From DATLHO01 sp035539855 (GTDB lineage Bacteria > Bacteroidota > Ignavibacteria > OLB7), in assembly GCA_035539855.1 (NCBI GenBank), contig DATLHO010000192.1, positions 1-39,529 on the forward strand: a DNA stretch of 39,529 bases, read 5' to 3'. Of the stretch, positions 38,573-39,529 are shown in pieces. The notes below the pieces were generated by a model. The model had not been told where the DNA came from. It searched no databases and saw only the letters and a program-made list of their open reading frames with translations. The translations under genes and the position numbers were made by a program. Each line of letters opens with the position of its first letter. The stretch's first letter is position 1.

Positions 38573-39529
38573 TTAGCGCACGACCGTCAGCGTCATGCTC
38601 CGGCTGGCTCCGTCGGCGGAGACCCGGACGTGATAGACGCCGCCGGCGAGCGTGCCGGTATCGAAGCGGATCGTGTGACGTCCGGCATCGTAACGCCCGC
38701 GCGCCATCTCGGCCACGAGCCGTCCGAGTCCGTCGTGCACCGTCACGACCACGTCGGCCGCGCGAGCGGTCCACACGGTGACCTCGGCCGCGCCCGCGGT
38801 CGGGTTCGGTCGGATCGCGTCGACGCGAAGTCCGCCCGTCGTCGCCACGTCGAATCCGCTGACGCCGTCGTCCGGCGTCGTCTCACGGTCGATCGTCACG
38901 AGCGACCCGCCGCCGAGCTGCACCGTGCGTGTGCCGAGGCTGCTCGGGATCTCGAGCGTCGCCGAGGACGTTCCCTCCTGCTCCGGACGGAACGTGACCT
39001 CCAGGAACTCGCTCTGTCCGGCATCGATGTCGCGTCGCGGCAGCGCCCCGATCGTGTAGTTGGCCGCGTCGACGCCGGAGATGAACGGCGTCTGCAGGCG
39101 AACCGGGAACGTGCCGTTGTTGGTGATCGTCACGGTCCGGCGGACATACTGTCCGATCGGGATGTTGACGTCCTCGAAGAGCACCGTCGGTCCGACCTCG
39201 AGCTCGGCGATGCCCGCCTCGCCACGAACGGCGACGCGGATCGTGTCCTCGGTCGTCGTGATCACCTCGAGCACCGTGCGACGCGCTCCGGCCAGGCCGG
39301 TCGGCGCCAGCTCGACGCCGAGCGCCAGCTTGCCACCGGGCAGCACTGCCGCCGGAAGCGTCGGCCAGGGCTTCGTCGCCGATGCGCGGAACTCGGCCGC
39401 GTCGTCACCGACGAACGAGATCTGCCGCACGTCGACGACTCCGTTCGACGAGTTCTCGAGAATCGCCGTTCCGTCGACGACGCCGCCGACGAGAACCGGT
39501 GGCAGCACGAGGCTCGACGCGTCGAGTCC
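38573..39529 (-). CDS. Partial T9SS cargo protein, paralogue of 34846-38196
   Basis: This is the 3' end of a gene that continues past the window edge; about 318 residues are visible. The visible part starts GLDASSLVLPPVLVGG, matching GLDASNLVLPPVLVGG in the neighbour. It then tracks the neighbour through the same ASH-type domains (PTGLAGAR, VGQYVRRTVTITNNGTFPV in the neighbour, IGQYVRRTVTITNNGTFPVR here), a linker and a type A T9SS domain (IRPNPTAGAAEVTVW, VHDGLGRLVAEM, GGVYHVRVS). The two proteins are clearly tandem duplicates, nearly identical in places and diverged elsewhere. No start codon is inside the window. It has its own strong terminator. Confidence 0.92.
   Translation of the reverse strand, partial: GLDASSLVLPPVLVGGVVDGTAILENSSNGVVDVRQISFVGDDAAEFRASATKPWPTLPAAVLPGGKLALGVELAPTGLAGARRTVLEVITTTEDTIRVAVRGEAGIAELEVGPTVLFEDVNIPIGQYVRRTVTITNNGTFPVRLQTPFISGVDAANYTIGALPRRDIDAGQSEFLEVTFRPEQEGTSSATLEIPSSLGTRTVQLGGGSLVTIDRETTPDDGVSGFDVATTGGLRVDAIRPNPTAGAAEVTVWTARAADVVVTVHDGLGRLVAEMARGRYDAGRHTIRFDTGTLAGGVYHVRVSADGASRSMTLTVVR

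Overview
The window is GC-rich, densely coding bacterial DNA that carries 24 protein genes I can support. I see no rRNA, tRNA, CRISPR array or transposase. Several large secreted proteins end in a type A type-IX-secretion (T9SS) sorting domain, recognisable by a PNP motif near its start and a terminal beta-sandwich with a G-x-Y-x-x-x-I/L motif. Several intergenic regions carry TTG-N17-20-TAnnTT(C/T), which resembles the Bacteroidota-type housekeeping promoter. T9SS cargo in GC-rich DNA suggests the Bacteroidota/Chlorobi/Ignavibacteria/Kapabacteria branch (FCB group). That placement is inference; no phylogenetic marker gene is present.

Layout. Positions 1-401 hold a short 19-bp tandem repeat and a terminator. 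402-914 encodes a VOC/PhnB-like protein. 1058-6799 holds two soluble TPR-histidine kinases whose kinase halves are nearly identical. They flank a small membrane protein and a lipoprotein, and REP-like palindromic repeats lie at their 3' ends. 6956-9251 encodes a lipoprotein and a secreted TlpA-like thioredoxin protein. 9411-11836 encodes a YbjQ-family protein, then a SEC-C protein and an RluA-type pseudouridine synthase in tandem. 11940-12235 is a strikingly G-poor, C-rich non-coding stretch. 12236-13852 holds two small exported proteins of unknown function, with a perfect 20-bp palindrome between them. 13932-23484 is a T9SS-cargo cluster: an Asp-box propeller, a divergent FG-GAP protein and a 1719-residue protein.

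23709-27392 has a voltage-gated K+ channel in tandem with a CHAP-type peptidoglycan hydrolase, then a degenerate staphylococcal-nuclease-fold protein and an MthK-like K+ channel with an RCK domain. 27510-27869 is a glycine-rich RRM protein with a long leader. 28387-29763 is a calcineurin-like phosphoesterase. 29956-34763 holds a second large Asp-box T9SS protein, a small DUF3592-like membrane protein and a lipoprotein cytochrome c. 34846-39529 holds two tandem paralogous 'choice-of-anchor'/ASH-domain T9SS cargo genes, the second cut by the window edge.

Functionally, the window is mostly accessory envelope biology: surface or secreted cargo, lipoproteins, K+ channels and two cytosolic sensor kinases. 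The T9SS machinery and the response regulators that would partner the kinases are not here. I did not find a complete novel defence or mobile system. The most unusual items are the homogenised kinase pair, the catalytically stripped nuclease fold, the K+ channel with a CxxC tail next to a lysin-like protein, the G-poor tract and several regulatory palindromes.
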